Assembly (NCBI GenBank): GCA_001584585.1
Contig: LSYV01000005.1
Coordinates: 922,511-942,366 of the forward strand
Origin: Gonium pectorale
Lineage: Eukaryota; Chlorophyta; Chlorophyceae; Chlamydomonadales; Volvocaceae
Length of the DNA stretch: 19,856 nt
Reading direction: 5' to 3'
Positions 1-9,471 of this stretch are shown piece by piece (within the stretch, counting starts at the first letter, position 1; each line of letters opens with the position of its first letter). The notes beneath the pieces are model-generated. The model had not been told where the DNA came from and searched no databases. It saw only the letters and a program-made list of their open reading frames with translations. A program made the translations under genes and the position numbers.

Positions 1-3000
1 TCCGCCGCCAGCGCCGCCACCACCGCCGCCGCCGCCGCCCGTGAGCTTCTCCTTGACGCCGCGTGCCAGCATCTTGAGGACGCTGATCTTCCCCTGCGGC
101 GCTGCCGGCTGTCCCTGCGGCTGCGAGGCGAGGGAGGCGGCGTCGGAGGCCGTCGAGCGGGCGCCGCCCGCCGAGGACGCCTCCCACGCCAGCTCTTCCG
201 CAAGAGCCGCCGCCTCCGCATCCACCTCCTGCAACCAAAACGCACACGTGCGCAAGGGACGAACGGCTGAGCGGGGTAGGCCCAAGCACAGGGAGCCTGG
301 TGATTGGTCCTTTTGCACATGCCACGGCGCCGTACGAGCAGCAAGGGCGGGGGAACCCCTACGCCTCTGCGTCAAAGCCCATGCTCTGTCAGCTGGGGGC
401 GCGGGGCAGGGGAGAAAGTGGGGAGCTGATCATTCGACACCACACGGGGCGCCGAACTGGGGCGCGGGGGGGGGGGGAAACGCTCGCCGGCTCCACCGGG
501 CGGGCGGGCGCTGTGGCGGGAACCGGGCCAGGGTGGTGATGAGAGGGGGTTTGGGCGCAGAGTGTTGTGGTGGGAGGCACCTGGGTCGCCCCGCGTGCGA
601 TGGATGGCCGACGCAAGGGCCCTAGCCGCCCAGCCGCCCGCACGCCCGCACGCCCGCGAGAAGTTCTATACTCCGCTGCTTTCTTCGCCTGTCTCCCAGC
701 CCGACCTTGGCCCCACATTGGCCCCACATTGGCCCGTCTCGCGGCAGTCCTACGCAAGCCGTCGGTGCCGCTCCCGCACCCGCACCCGCACCCGCACCTC
801 CCCGCCGTGGACTCCAGTCCGCGAGCCATCCCGCCCATCCCGACCCGGCCCCCACCCTACCCGCACCCATTCGGTGTCCGCGACGCAGCCCGTTTCGCTT
901 CTCCAATTCCCCCAACCCAGTGCAGCTGCGAGCCAGCTTCCCCCCGACCCCCGCTGGCCTCGTCTGGTGTCAGGCACCAACCTCGCACCAACCCTCTAAC
1001 CAAATCCAGCCAACCGGTAGCTCTGTCGCTTTCCCTCTGTCGCCTTCCCTCTGTCGCCTTCCCTCTGTCGCTTTCCCTCTGTCGCCCCCGCGTTTGCCCC
1101 GCGTACCCTGCCTAGTACCCCCCCACACACCGACCCTTACCCCGCCCCACACTCGCACGGACCGGCGAGCCCGCCTACTCCCGATCCCGATCCGCTTGCC
1201 GTCGTCCCGGGCAGCTGCTCCTACGGTACTCTTATGACCCCTCGCCTCCTGCCACCACCCACTTTACGATGCTGGGCCCTCCGCGAATCCTGCCCTCAAC
1301 GGCCCTGTCCTCCTTCCTCTCGTTGCCCGACCGCCCACCTTTCGGTGCTTGGCCCGCAGCTCGTCCAGCCGCTCGTCCGTCACGTCCGCCAGGTCCGGCC
1401 CCAGCGCCGCCGCCAGCAGCCGCCCACTGTCGTACGAGAGGGGTGCCAGCGAATGCAGCAGGTCCAGCGCCTCCAGCACGTCGCTAGCGGCCTCCAGGGC
1501 GGGCGAGAAGACGGACAGCAGCGCCAGGGCGGTCCTGTGGGGTGGGGGGGGGCGGGGGTAACAAACTGTCCGAGGGCATGGCATTGTTGACTAGGGACAG
1601 CGTCCGGTGTGCCGGCGCAAACGCCTGCGCCCGAGGCGCCCATACCGAGGTGGGCGGGGGTAGTGATTACTAGTGAAGCAGGGAAAGAAGGGGCGAGGGG
1701 GTGGCTAGGAGAGGGAAGGAGCTGGGATAGAATGGGGCTGAGGGTCTGGCCGGCGCGCCGAACCCACCGGCATGGGGGGGATGACAAAGATGAGCGGGAT
1801 ACGGAGCGGGGCCGCAGCGCAGCGGCCTCCGATGCAGGCCCCGTCACCCGCAGCGGACTGGCGGGCGGCGGCAGCGGGTAACCGCCTTCGCCGCGTGGAT
1901 GCCGTGGATGCGCACCGCACGCCCCTCAGGCCCCTCAGGCTCCCGCCTCTTAACGGACGCCAGCTTGCCCGCACCGCACCGGGGCTGCCGTCACGTCCTT
2001 TGCCGTAACCCAGCCCACCGCGCGGCCCTGGCACCCCCACCCCGCCCCCCCGGCCACACTATTGTGGCGCGCCCCCCGGCCCCACTTGAAGAGCACGGTG
2101 GGCGACCGGTGGTAGAACAGCGCGTCCCACACCCGCAGGCAGGCCTCCAGCGGCAGGTAGTTGACGAACACGCACAGGAACCACTGGGGGCAGGGGGGCA
2201 GGGGGGCGGGGGTGTCGGGGGGCAGGGTCACTCGTGGGACGGTTCGCGCGCGTGTGTGTGTGGGGTTGGGTCTTGGGGGCGCAGGTGCCGGGCAAGCAGG
2301 AGGTGGGGCCAATGTGTAGATGGGGGGGGATGGGTTGAAGGTATTGCTGGGCTGATCGCCCTGCCGGCTCCGGCCGGTGGTGTCCCGGCGCCGCCTGCCC
2401 TCCCCCCACCCGGCGGCCAAACGCACCCCGCCCCTGCGGCTCCGCGGCTGCGCGCAGTATGCAGCACCGGCCCTCGCCGCCGCCCTCAACCCTTCCCCCG
2501 CCCTACCCCAACCATTGCTATCGCCCCGCCGCTTGCTCCACCCACGCACCTGCCCACCCACCCACCCACCCCACAGACACACACACACACCTCCATAGAG
2601 ATCGTATAGAGCATACAACCCTGCTATCCCTATCGGGCGGGAAAACGCTGCTTGCGCCCAGCTCGTCGTTGTTCATGCCCTTTCCCCTTCACCTCCCACC
2701 CCACCCCACCCCACCCCACCCCGCCCACGGACTGAATTCCCCCTCCCCCACGCCCACGGACCCGTTTCCCGTTTCGTATTACCCCCACGCCCACCTGCAC
2801 AAACACGCTGGACACGTCCGCCCCCAGCCCCTCCAGGTGCGCCGCCAGGCGGGGAAAGTGCTCCACCACCAGCTCCTTGAACACGCGCTGGTCCACCTGG
2901 CACGTTTGGGCGGTTGGGGCAGTTGGGACAGTTGGGGCGGTGCAGCGGTTGCTGGTTGCCGGTACGGAAGCGGTTGGGTGACTAAATCTAGGTGGCTGCG

Positions 3001-6000
3001 GAGAAACGCCCATTGCACCCACCCACCCCCCCGCCCCCATCAACCACCACTCCCGCCACCGCCACCGCAAGCGCCCTTCAGCACAATGCTGGTCGGTCTA
3101 CCGCCAGACACAGCCGGTTGGTTGGTGAGGCGCCTGGTGTGCTCCCGGCCCGGCCCGTTCTCAGCCTGCGCACCGCAGACCCCGCATTCCCCAACACCCG
3201 GTTGGGACGGCCTCACCCGCACCACCTCCAGTCCACCCCACCCCCCTGGAGGGAGCCCGCGTTAGCCCTCCCCGGCGCCCGCCCACCGTAGACGCTTGTC
3301 GCCTGTTGTCACAACGTCACGTCGCTGCCTGCGTCGCGTGTCACCCGTCGCGCGGCCCCCACCTGCCCCCACCTGCCCAGATGGCCAACACGTGCTGCGC
3401 CTGCTGCTGCGCCTGCTGCTGCGCCTGCTGCTGCGCCTGCTGCTGCGCCTGCTGCTGCGCCTGCTGCTGCGCCTGCTGCTGCGCCTGCTGCTGCGCCTGC
3501 TGCGGCCCAAAACCCCGCCCCCGACCCCGACCCCAAGGCCCCCGCCCCCCATCCACATCCACATCCACACCCCCACCTGCATGGCCATCATGTCCACGTC
3601 GTAGTAGCCGCGCAGGATGTCGTCAAGCAGCGCGCAGCAGCACCAGAACGCCTCCTCCTCGTCCAGGAACAGCAGCAGCGTGCCCACCACGAAGTTGAGG
3701 CCCTGCGGCGGGCCGGCCGGCAGGGGAGGGCCGCGGTGGGAGGCAGCGCGGGAGAGGTTTGGACCGGGCACACACACACACACAGGGAGCTGGGTCCTAC
3801 GATGACACCATCACTTTCGCGCTTACGCTCGTCGTATGCGTCGTTCCATTTCAACACACACAGGGCCGCCCACGCAGGGCCGGCATGGCCCTCGTCCCTG
3901 CCCAGGGGTGAGTCTGTCTGCCGAGCAGGGACGTTGGTAGTGACACGCAGGTTCGTGAGCGGGCGGGCGGGCGGGCGGGCGAGTGCGGACTGGAGGAGAG
4001 CGCACAGGCGGCCGGGAGGGATGGGCAGGGAGGGACAGACAGCAGCAGCCTTTGCCAGTCTGCTGCCCTGCAGGGTGCTGCGTGCCTCCCGGCCCCTTCC
4101 TCGCTGGAGCCCGAGTCCGCCCGCCGCGCTGCGCTGGCCTCGGCTCCACCACCTGCGGCCTCCCTACCTGGCAGTTGCCCCTTGCCCTGCCTCACTGAGC
4201 CCCCACCCGCCTTGTCCCCCGTGCTGCCCTCCCCACCCGGCAGTAGCCCACTCCTGCCCCCCTCCACCATACCCGGCTCCCCCTCCCCTACCCCCCCCCC
4301 AAACCGCATCCCCCTGCCCATGCCGCCTCCCCACCTGGCAGTAGCCCACCCGGCTGTTGTGCAGGCTGTACGCCGCCAGCACCCGCCGCAGCGCGGGCCG
4401 CCCCGACAGCTCCATCAGCGCCAGGCCGGGGAAGGTGCGGGGCAGGTCCTTCTCGATCTGCGTCAGCCACACCTGCGGCAGGAGGGGAACGCGGAGGGGG
4501 GAAGAGGGGGCGGGAGGCGGGATCACGGAGGACGGGGGACGGGCGTCGCGACGGCCGATAGGGCACGGGAAGGGGAGGCGGGGCGCGGGCGGTCGGATGG
4601 CATAGGCAGGTGATGAGCAAGGGGGGGCTGAGGCAAGAGGGGCGACCGGCAAAGCACGGGCGTGGGGGCGGCGAGCAGAGTGCGGGGCCGGGTCTGCCGG
4701 GGTTTGGGGCGAGGAAACGGTGCGGCGGGGGAGCGGGCCCGAGGGCACGGGACCGGGTGCGGGGGCTGCTGGGACGGAAAATACGGATGCAGCGCACAAG
4801 CCCCGCCCCAGCCCCCTGCCGTCGCAGCATTGGCCGCCCACGCTCCGGCCCCCAGCCTGCTTGCCGGTCCCCAGCCTGCTTGCCGGCCCCCAGCCGCTGC
4901 TCCTCATCTGCCGCCCAGCCCCTGGACCCGCCGTTCCTGCCTTCCGCATGTCCTGCCCGCCCCCACCTGCCACCCCTCTACCCCATGTACGCCAGCCCCC
5001 TTGGCAGCACCCCCCTGGGCAGCCCCAGCCCTACCCCCCGCCCGGCGCACCCGGCTGTTGGCCCGCCACGTGGCCAGGGCCGCCTCCGTGACGGCCGTGT
5101 AGCCGCTGAGGCCGTGCAGCGCGGCGTCGCCCTGCAGCGGGGGTGCACGCGAGGGATAGCGGTACGACACACGCGGGGGACAGGCAGGGGTTGGGCCGGG
5201 AGGGTGCAGGGGCGGGTGCCAATGCGGGGGAGGAGCACTAGGCGGCTTGGCTCGTGTCCGCACGGCCTCGCCCGCAAAACCCCCCCCCCCCAAGCCCCCA
5301 CACGCACACGGCTTGGCGCCCCTCGCTACTCCACCCTAAGCCCATGGGCCGTCCGCGGCAGCGGCGGTCATGGGCGGGCCAACACCCACGGGCCCGGGCC
5401 ACCCGGACACAGCCGCCCCCTGCCCTCCGCCGCGATGGCTGGGCCGCGGCTGCGGGCTGCGGGTCTGGGCGCACAGCGGTGCACCTGCGCTCCTCGGCGC
5501 TGCGCCCTTCCCAGCGTGCCACTCCGGGGCCACTTTGATCCCACAGCGCGGACCCGAGTGCGGACCCGGGGAGTGCCACGCTGCCGCCGGTCCGCCGAAG
5601 GCCGCCGGCCTTGGTGCAGACAGACGCTCAAAGCTACCGCCCCAGCTGCGGGTCCCGCAGCGGCAGTCGGCCGTGCAGAGCCCCGCCGCACCCGGCGCTC
5701 CAGCACCCGTCCCCCCCCGTAGCCAGGCCCCCGACTGGGCCAGGTCAGGTCGCCATCGCATGGCCATGGCTGCAGCGGCGAGCAGCCTGTCTCTTGAGGG
5801 GGGGTGCGCCGGCGCGGCCGCCGCAGCCGTGGCCTCCCGGGCAGCAGGGACCGCACCCGCCATGCGGGCTGCGGACAAACGTACACCGCACCGCACAACC
5901 ATGTCACACCACCCTGCGTTTGCAGCAGCAGCCGTCGCAGCAGCAGCCGCAGCAGCCACAGAAGCCACCGCAGCAACCGCAGCCGCAGGCGCAGCAGCAG

Positions 6001-6985
6001 CAGCCCCTCCCCCTGGCACAAAATGATCTACGCAGAGGCGCCCACCGAGCGAGGGCGTGCCGCCGCCGGTGTAGGCGGAATGGGTGGTAGTGGGTTCGCC
6101 AGGCCGCCCAAGGCCGTACGGTACGGCACTAGCTGCAGCTACCCAGGGGGGGGACGCTGAGGACGAGGCCCGCACCTGCAGCGCCGCCGCCGCCGTGGCC
6201 GCCTGCTGCCGTATCTCGTCCAGCTCCAGCTTGCCGCGGTGCTGCAGGTCGCCCAGGCAGCGCCGTACCAGGTCCTGTGGTCGAGAGTGTACGGCATAGA
6301 GCGTACGGCATTCACGCAAGGGAGCGCGTGTTATGAGGGCCCTCTTGTATGCCGTGGTGTCTGTCGTTGGGTGGGAGGGCTGGTCGCACACGCCAAGCAG
6401 CCATGGCGACGGCGCAGGGCGACCGGATGCAGCAAAGTTCCGGACAAAGATAGAATGGCAGGGATGGGTGCGCGCGGGGGGGATGAGGGAATGCGGGCAA
6501 GGGCGTTTGAGCTGGTTGGTTTCTGCAGCTACCGCCACCCCGCCCATGACACCCCACACACTCACCGTGTAATAGCCGCGCTGTTTGCGGAGCGAAGTGT
6601 CGAGGAACACAGTCCACACGTAACCGCGTACGGAGAAGGGGACGCCCCCCTGCACCAGCGCGTCCAGCTTCTGTCGCTCATCGGCATCAGGACGCCCACT
6701 CCTCGTGGCCGTTACTTCGTCGTGAAAGTAGCTGCTGCAGAGGTCCCGCAAGTCGCTAAAGTTTCCGCTGTCCGAGTTGAGGTGCGCAAGCTCGGTAAGG
6801 TAACACCCCCAGCTCGTCTCGCGCTCGCTCTCCTCGCGCTCCCATTCCCCAGAATACTGCAAATACAAATCTTGATAATCTGGCGGAACTACAAATCCGT
6901 AGTGATCACGAAGGACATCGCTATGGGCGGGCTTTGCCGGAGACGGTTCCTCCAGCGAGAAGAATTCTGTACACTCGGGCCCCAT
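1..6985 (-). CDS. TBC-domain Rab GTPase-activating protein, nine exons, 3' end outside window
   Basis: Predicted to speed GTP hydrolysis by a Rab GTPase and so switch off a membrane-traffic step; it would act on the cytosolic face of membranes. Exons (minus strand): 6985-6566, 6274-6176, 5131-5051, 4472-4335, 3702-3577, 2896-2795, 2183-2086, 1534-1339 and 228-1. All junctions are GT-AG and phases agree, giving 496 visible residues. The TBC domain starts near residue 111 (GGVPFSVRGYVW). The arginine finger is R212 in IEKDLPRTFP, the glutamine finger is Q246 in VGYCQGLNF, and a conserved WD follows at 341-342 (RVWDALFYH). The downstream helices end near residue 420. A low-complexity C-terminal part ends in poly-Gly at the window edge. 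The start is the first Met after an in-frame TAG three codons upstream. Introns 1-6 are all phase 0, intron 7 is phase 2 and intron 8 phase 0. Long introns: 1535-2085, 2184-2794, 2897-3576, 3703-4334, 4473-5050. The Rab target cannot be read from the sequence. Exon 2 is the least conserved and least certain. Further exons in introns 2 or 8 are possible. Confidence 0.92.
229..1338 (-). other. Intron 8 of the TBC gene, low-complexity, 1.1 kb
   Basis: This stretch separates the last TBC exon from the Gly-rich exon at the left edge. Donor GTGGGC follows AAG at 1339-1341, and acceptor TGCAG ends at 229. Open frames here on both strands are composed of Pro/Ala/Arg/Gly and have no recognisable domain. 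The stretch holds a 12-base G run at 466-477, a doubled 12-bp unit CCCCACATTGGC near 711-734, CCGCAC-type repeats near 775-800 and a 14-bp tandem repeat at 1023-1086. An extra small exon cannot be excluded, but the flanking phases already match without one. Confidence 0.7.
1023..1086. repeat. 14-bp tandem repeat, about 4.6 copies
   Basis: The unit CTGTCGCTTTCCCT (with C replacing T at one position in the middle copies) starts at 1023, 1037, 1051 and 1065, with a partial copy at 1079-1086. It lies inside intron 8 of the TBC gene. It is a simple local tandem duplication with no visible function. Confidence 0.9.
3393..3507. repeat. Perfect 12-bp minisatellite, nine full copies
   Basis: The unit TGCTGCGCCTGC is repeated nine times without mismatch at 3393-3500, with a 7-base partial copy to 3507. 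It lies in intron 5 of the TBC gene (2897-3576), between the exon with the GLNF...LLDDIL segment and the exon starting VDQRVF. The unit length is a multiple of three, so it is open in several frames. On the gene strand one frame reads repeated Gln-Gln-Gln-Ala. The flanking exons join cleanly without it, matching normal TBC domain order, so I treat it as intronic. Confidence 0.95.
3785..3862 (+). repeat. Dispersed intronic repeat, copy A
   Basis: This stretch matches the reverse complement of 18199-18280. Both share GGGAGCTGGGTCCTAC, then after a short variable segment a 34-base identical block (3808-3841 here, 18224-18257 there), then a related TTCAAC plus CA-rich end. It lies in intron 4 of the TBC gene (3703-4334). 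It carries no recognisable coding potential and may be a fragment of an interspersed element. Confidence 0.85.
5132..6175 (-). other. Intron 2 of the TBC gene, long and CAG/GCC-rich
   Basis: This 1044-base intron (divisible by three) separates exon 2 from exon 3. In the exon-2 frame it stays open for 279 codons before a stop at 5336-5338. The translation is Ala/Gly/Pro/Arg-rich with no TBC character. A CAG-rich tract sits at 5922-6005. It is called an intron because GTGCGG and CTGCAG splice sites flank it and because exons 2 and 3 join in phase 0. It could hide a small, poorly conserved exon. Confidence 0.65.
5922..6005. repeat. Imperfect CAG/CCG triplet-rich tract
   Basis: The plus strand is built from CAG, CCG, CCA and CAA triplets. 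On the gene strand the exon-2 frame reads it as Ala/Val and the neighbouring frame as Leu-rich. It lies in intron 2 of the TBC gene. It is probably low-complexity intron sequence, or possibly a decayed repeat. Confidence 0.75.
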
Positions 6986-6996
6986 ATCCTCCTAAC

Positions 6997-7035
6997 TCAA
7001 TACGTTTGCTCAATCATCGAGTGCAACGGATTCAT
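6997..7035 (-). promoter_or_regulatory. Possible upstream ORF in the TBC gene leader
   Basis: Upstream of the chosen TBC start at 6985, the minus strand carries ATG at 7035 followed by 11 more codons and TGA ending at 6997 (MNPLHSMIEQTY). It stops 11 bases before the main ATG. If the transcript starts upstream of 7035, it could reduce translation of the main frame. The transcription start is not visible, so this is only a candidate. Confidence 0.25.
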
Positions 7036-9335
7036 GTGTCGCGATGGGCGCCAAGGTCAGGGTCGCCCTGAAAAGGTACACGGAGACAGAAGAAACGGTG
7101 CCAGATACTGCAGGCACACGTCGCCTTCCGCGGGGCTACCGCCCGGGCCGCCCATGCCGTATCCCCGTGCCTAAACCCAACCGTTCTACCCACGCCCGGG
7201 ATTGGCCCCCGCAGGTACGGCCTTCCACCCTTTGCACAGTTTGCATATGTTCCGATGAGCCTAATGTGGGGGCACGATGGGCGTCGAGGCCCCGGACCAT
7301 AACGGCCCTGCACTGCAAGGAACACGTTGCTCAGCCTCGCCAAGCCGGCCGCTGGTCATGGGGCACCCCGTGGCAACCTACGCACTCAGCGCTTGAGGCA
7401 TGTAGCCCTTACCCCGGGCTGAGGAGCGAGCCCCACAGCGGCGTCCTTGCCATGTTCCTAGGCGAGGCGCGCGCATCCCGCAGCAGGCAACAGACGCACC
7501 TGCCCGTCCTGTTCCCCTCGGCACGAATATGAATCCGTGCCCGCAAGGTTGCTGCGGCTGCCGTTATCCGCTAGCTGCCCGCGTCCATCTGCCACGCGCT
7601 CTCACGAAGCTGCCAGCCTCCCCCCGGCAAGCATGCCTGAAAAAAGAGAAACCTGCTAAAAAAAGAAAGGGAAGCCACCTCAACGGACGCACCCTGTAGG
7701 CGCGGCGATTCCGGTAGGGCGACTGGGTACAAGGCATGCGGCGGACAAAGGAGACCGACACCTTGCCAACCTTCCGGTCTGGGCATGTTCACGGGCCCGA
7801 CGGTTAATAGACCCTGGCGCGACATGTACCGATGAGCATGGGCCGCCTCCGTCCCTCTCTGCTCATTCCGCAGCCATCACAACTCCACAACCTCATCCGC
7901 CAGACCTGGTCGTGCGGGCGTTGACGCGTGCTGCCATGGCACGTGCCAGCACTCCTTGCTCGCCCGGGCCACGGCCGGGAAAAAGCGGGCCTGATATAGT
8001 TCTTCACAATCGCCAACCGACAGCGGTTCGTGGTTTATCGGTACTGCGGAACAATGGAGGCCGGAAGCCGGAGGTCGCCAGGGGGGACCTGTGAGGAGTT
8101 TAGGGAGCCTCGGATCCCATGCACCCCCCCCATTAGACCCCCTTCCCTCCCCCTTCCATGTCAATGACTCCCACCCCAGTCTGCGTCGTGTAAGCTCTGA
8201 TGCCCGCACCCAACCTGACGATGCACGGCCAGCCGCTGAGACGCGATGCGCTGTTGTTAAGCACTCTTGTGACCTCAAATACTTCAGACTAGCAGACGGT
8301 GAGGCTGGTGGCTCTTTGGCGTTTGCCGCGTGTTGCGTGGCGCCCACGCCGCGCTTGGCGACGCCCAATACTGTTCATGCTTGAAGGCCTGTGCACTGGT
8401 AGAGGTGTCCGTGCCATGTCGGCCACCCTGCCCGTTCCCTGATGTGTTGGGAGGCTGTGCATGCCTCCCCCCATCCACCTTCTGGCATCCACGCCCTATA
8501 GGTGTAGAGCTCGGGGCAGCATGGCCCCACCGCTGACCCTAGCCCTCCACTGGCCGCTGTGGAATGGACCCTCAACGTCGGCGACACCGTTCATTTCTCC
8601 TTTTAATAGCGAAGTCCAGACAAGCTCGAGCAGAACTGAGCTTGGACAGGGCGTGTTTATCATACTGAGTGCAACACCACTGTTTACACATCTTTGTCGA
8701 TGCATCTCATCCTCGGAATGCAATTTGGGCTGCAGTGCGTGGTGCAAGTTCAGCGGGCTACAGGCGCGGGACCACGAGCCAGTCACTCACTCCTCTTCAT
8801 ATAATCCCATTTACATACTCGTTGCATGGCTAGAGGGAGAGATGCACTGATATGAATGCTACTGGCGCGAGTTCCGGAGCGATGCACGGCAAATTTCTGT
8901 AGCCAGCTCGGCCGCCTGAAGCGCGAGCCAGCGGTGGCCTGGTCCCGCAAACAGCCCCGGCTTTCTAGCTTTTGACGCACTGCAACTCCATCAGTGCAAA
9001 GCTTACCTGGTCTTCAATTGATACTGAGACAACTGCCGCAACATTACGGCGTCCCTTCTCGCTAGACCTGCTCGTATCCTAGCACACCCAACTCGTCACA
9101 GTGGACGCAGTCAGCCTTGGAGTAGTCGCAGGTGGGTCTTTTGACTGTTGCCTATGCTACTGACTGCTACGTACGCGGGATGGCGACTGCCGCTGCTGCT
9201 TCGCGTATCTATACGTCTGTTAAGTCGCGCTGAGACACAGCAGCGGGCCCGGTTCGTCTGTCGGGGGCGCTTGCGCTTTGAAATTGCCGCCTCAGGACCC
9301 CAAAGACAGCCATTCAGGTTGCCGCATTAGGTCCG

Positions 9336-9342
9336 TTTATAG
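9336..9342 (+). promoter_or_regulatory. Weak TATA-like motif upstream of the pherophorin-like gene
   Basis: TTTATAG lies about 130 bases before the start codon at 9472, a plausible distance for a TATA element plus a leader of about 100 bases. It is a weak match found by eye. No other promoter element nearby supports it. Confidence 0.2.
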
Positions 9343-9471
9343 CTTCCTCTACTGAACTGTCGTGGGCTTGCCGGCTCGCCCGCGAGAGTTCCCGCCCGGT
9401 CAGCGCTGAGGTCGATTCCAAACTGCCCCGACTCCGACCACGTCATTGCCTGCAGGTTCGGTGGTGCGGTC

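Larger units (their letters stand above)
6986..9471. other. Gene-free region between divergent genes
   Basis: This 2.5 kb stretch must contain the promoters and 5' leaders of the TBC gene (leftwards) and the pherophorin-like gene (rightwards). Its base composition is visibly less GC-rich and less repetitive than the introns. The open frames in it are short, lack the strong third-position G/C bias of the real exons and have no domain I recognise. An A-rich patch lies near 7638-7670. Overlapping palindromes TGCCATGGCA and GGCACGTGCC lie at 7932-7947. I see no tRNA, no transposon ends and no convincing third gene. An unrecognised noncoding transcript is possible. Confidence 0.6.

Noticed and set aside
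3306..3698. Plus-strand Cys-Cys-Ala-Cys repeat frame resembling a cysteine-rich protein
   Set aside because: It is the opposite strand of the 12-bp minisatellite in an intron, with no start context, no splice partners and no flanking coding sequence.
3262..3783. Minus-strand frame with Arg-Arg-Ser-Ser repeats attached to a TBC exon
   Set aside because: Only the GLNF...MMAMQ part is TBC coding. The repeat begins after a good GTGGGG donor, and the next exon (VDQRVF) restores normal domain order.
5336..6985. Single 549-codon open frame on the minus strand
   Set aside because: It begins with real TBC exon 1 and includes exon 2, but the rest is Ala/Gly/Pro-rich intron. The TBC domain order resumes only after splicing to 5131-5051 and 4472-4335.
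7877..8368. 163-codon minus-strand open frame in the intergenic region
   Set aside because: No family resemblance or codon bias. Its residues do not form an ordered pattern, and no neighbouring exon joins in phase.
8461..8850. 129-codon plus-strand open frame in the intergenic region
   Set aside because: It has no recognisable domain, no third-position G/C bias and no splice support. It looks like chance in a stretch that is less GC-rich than the exons.
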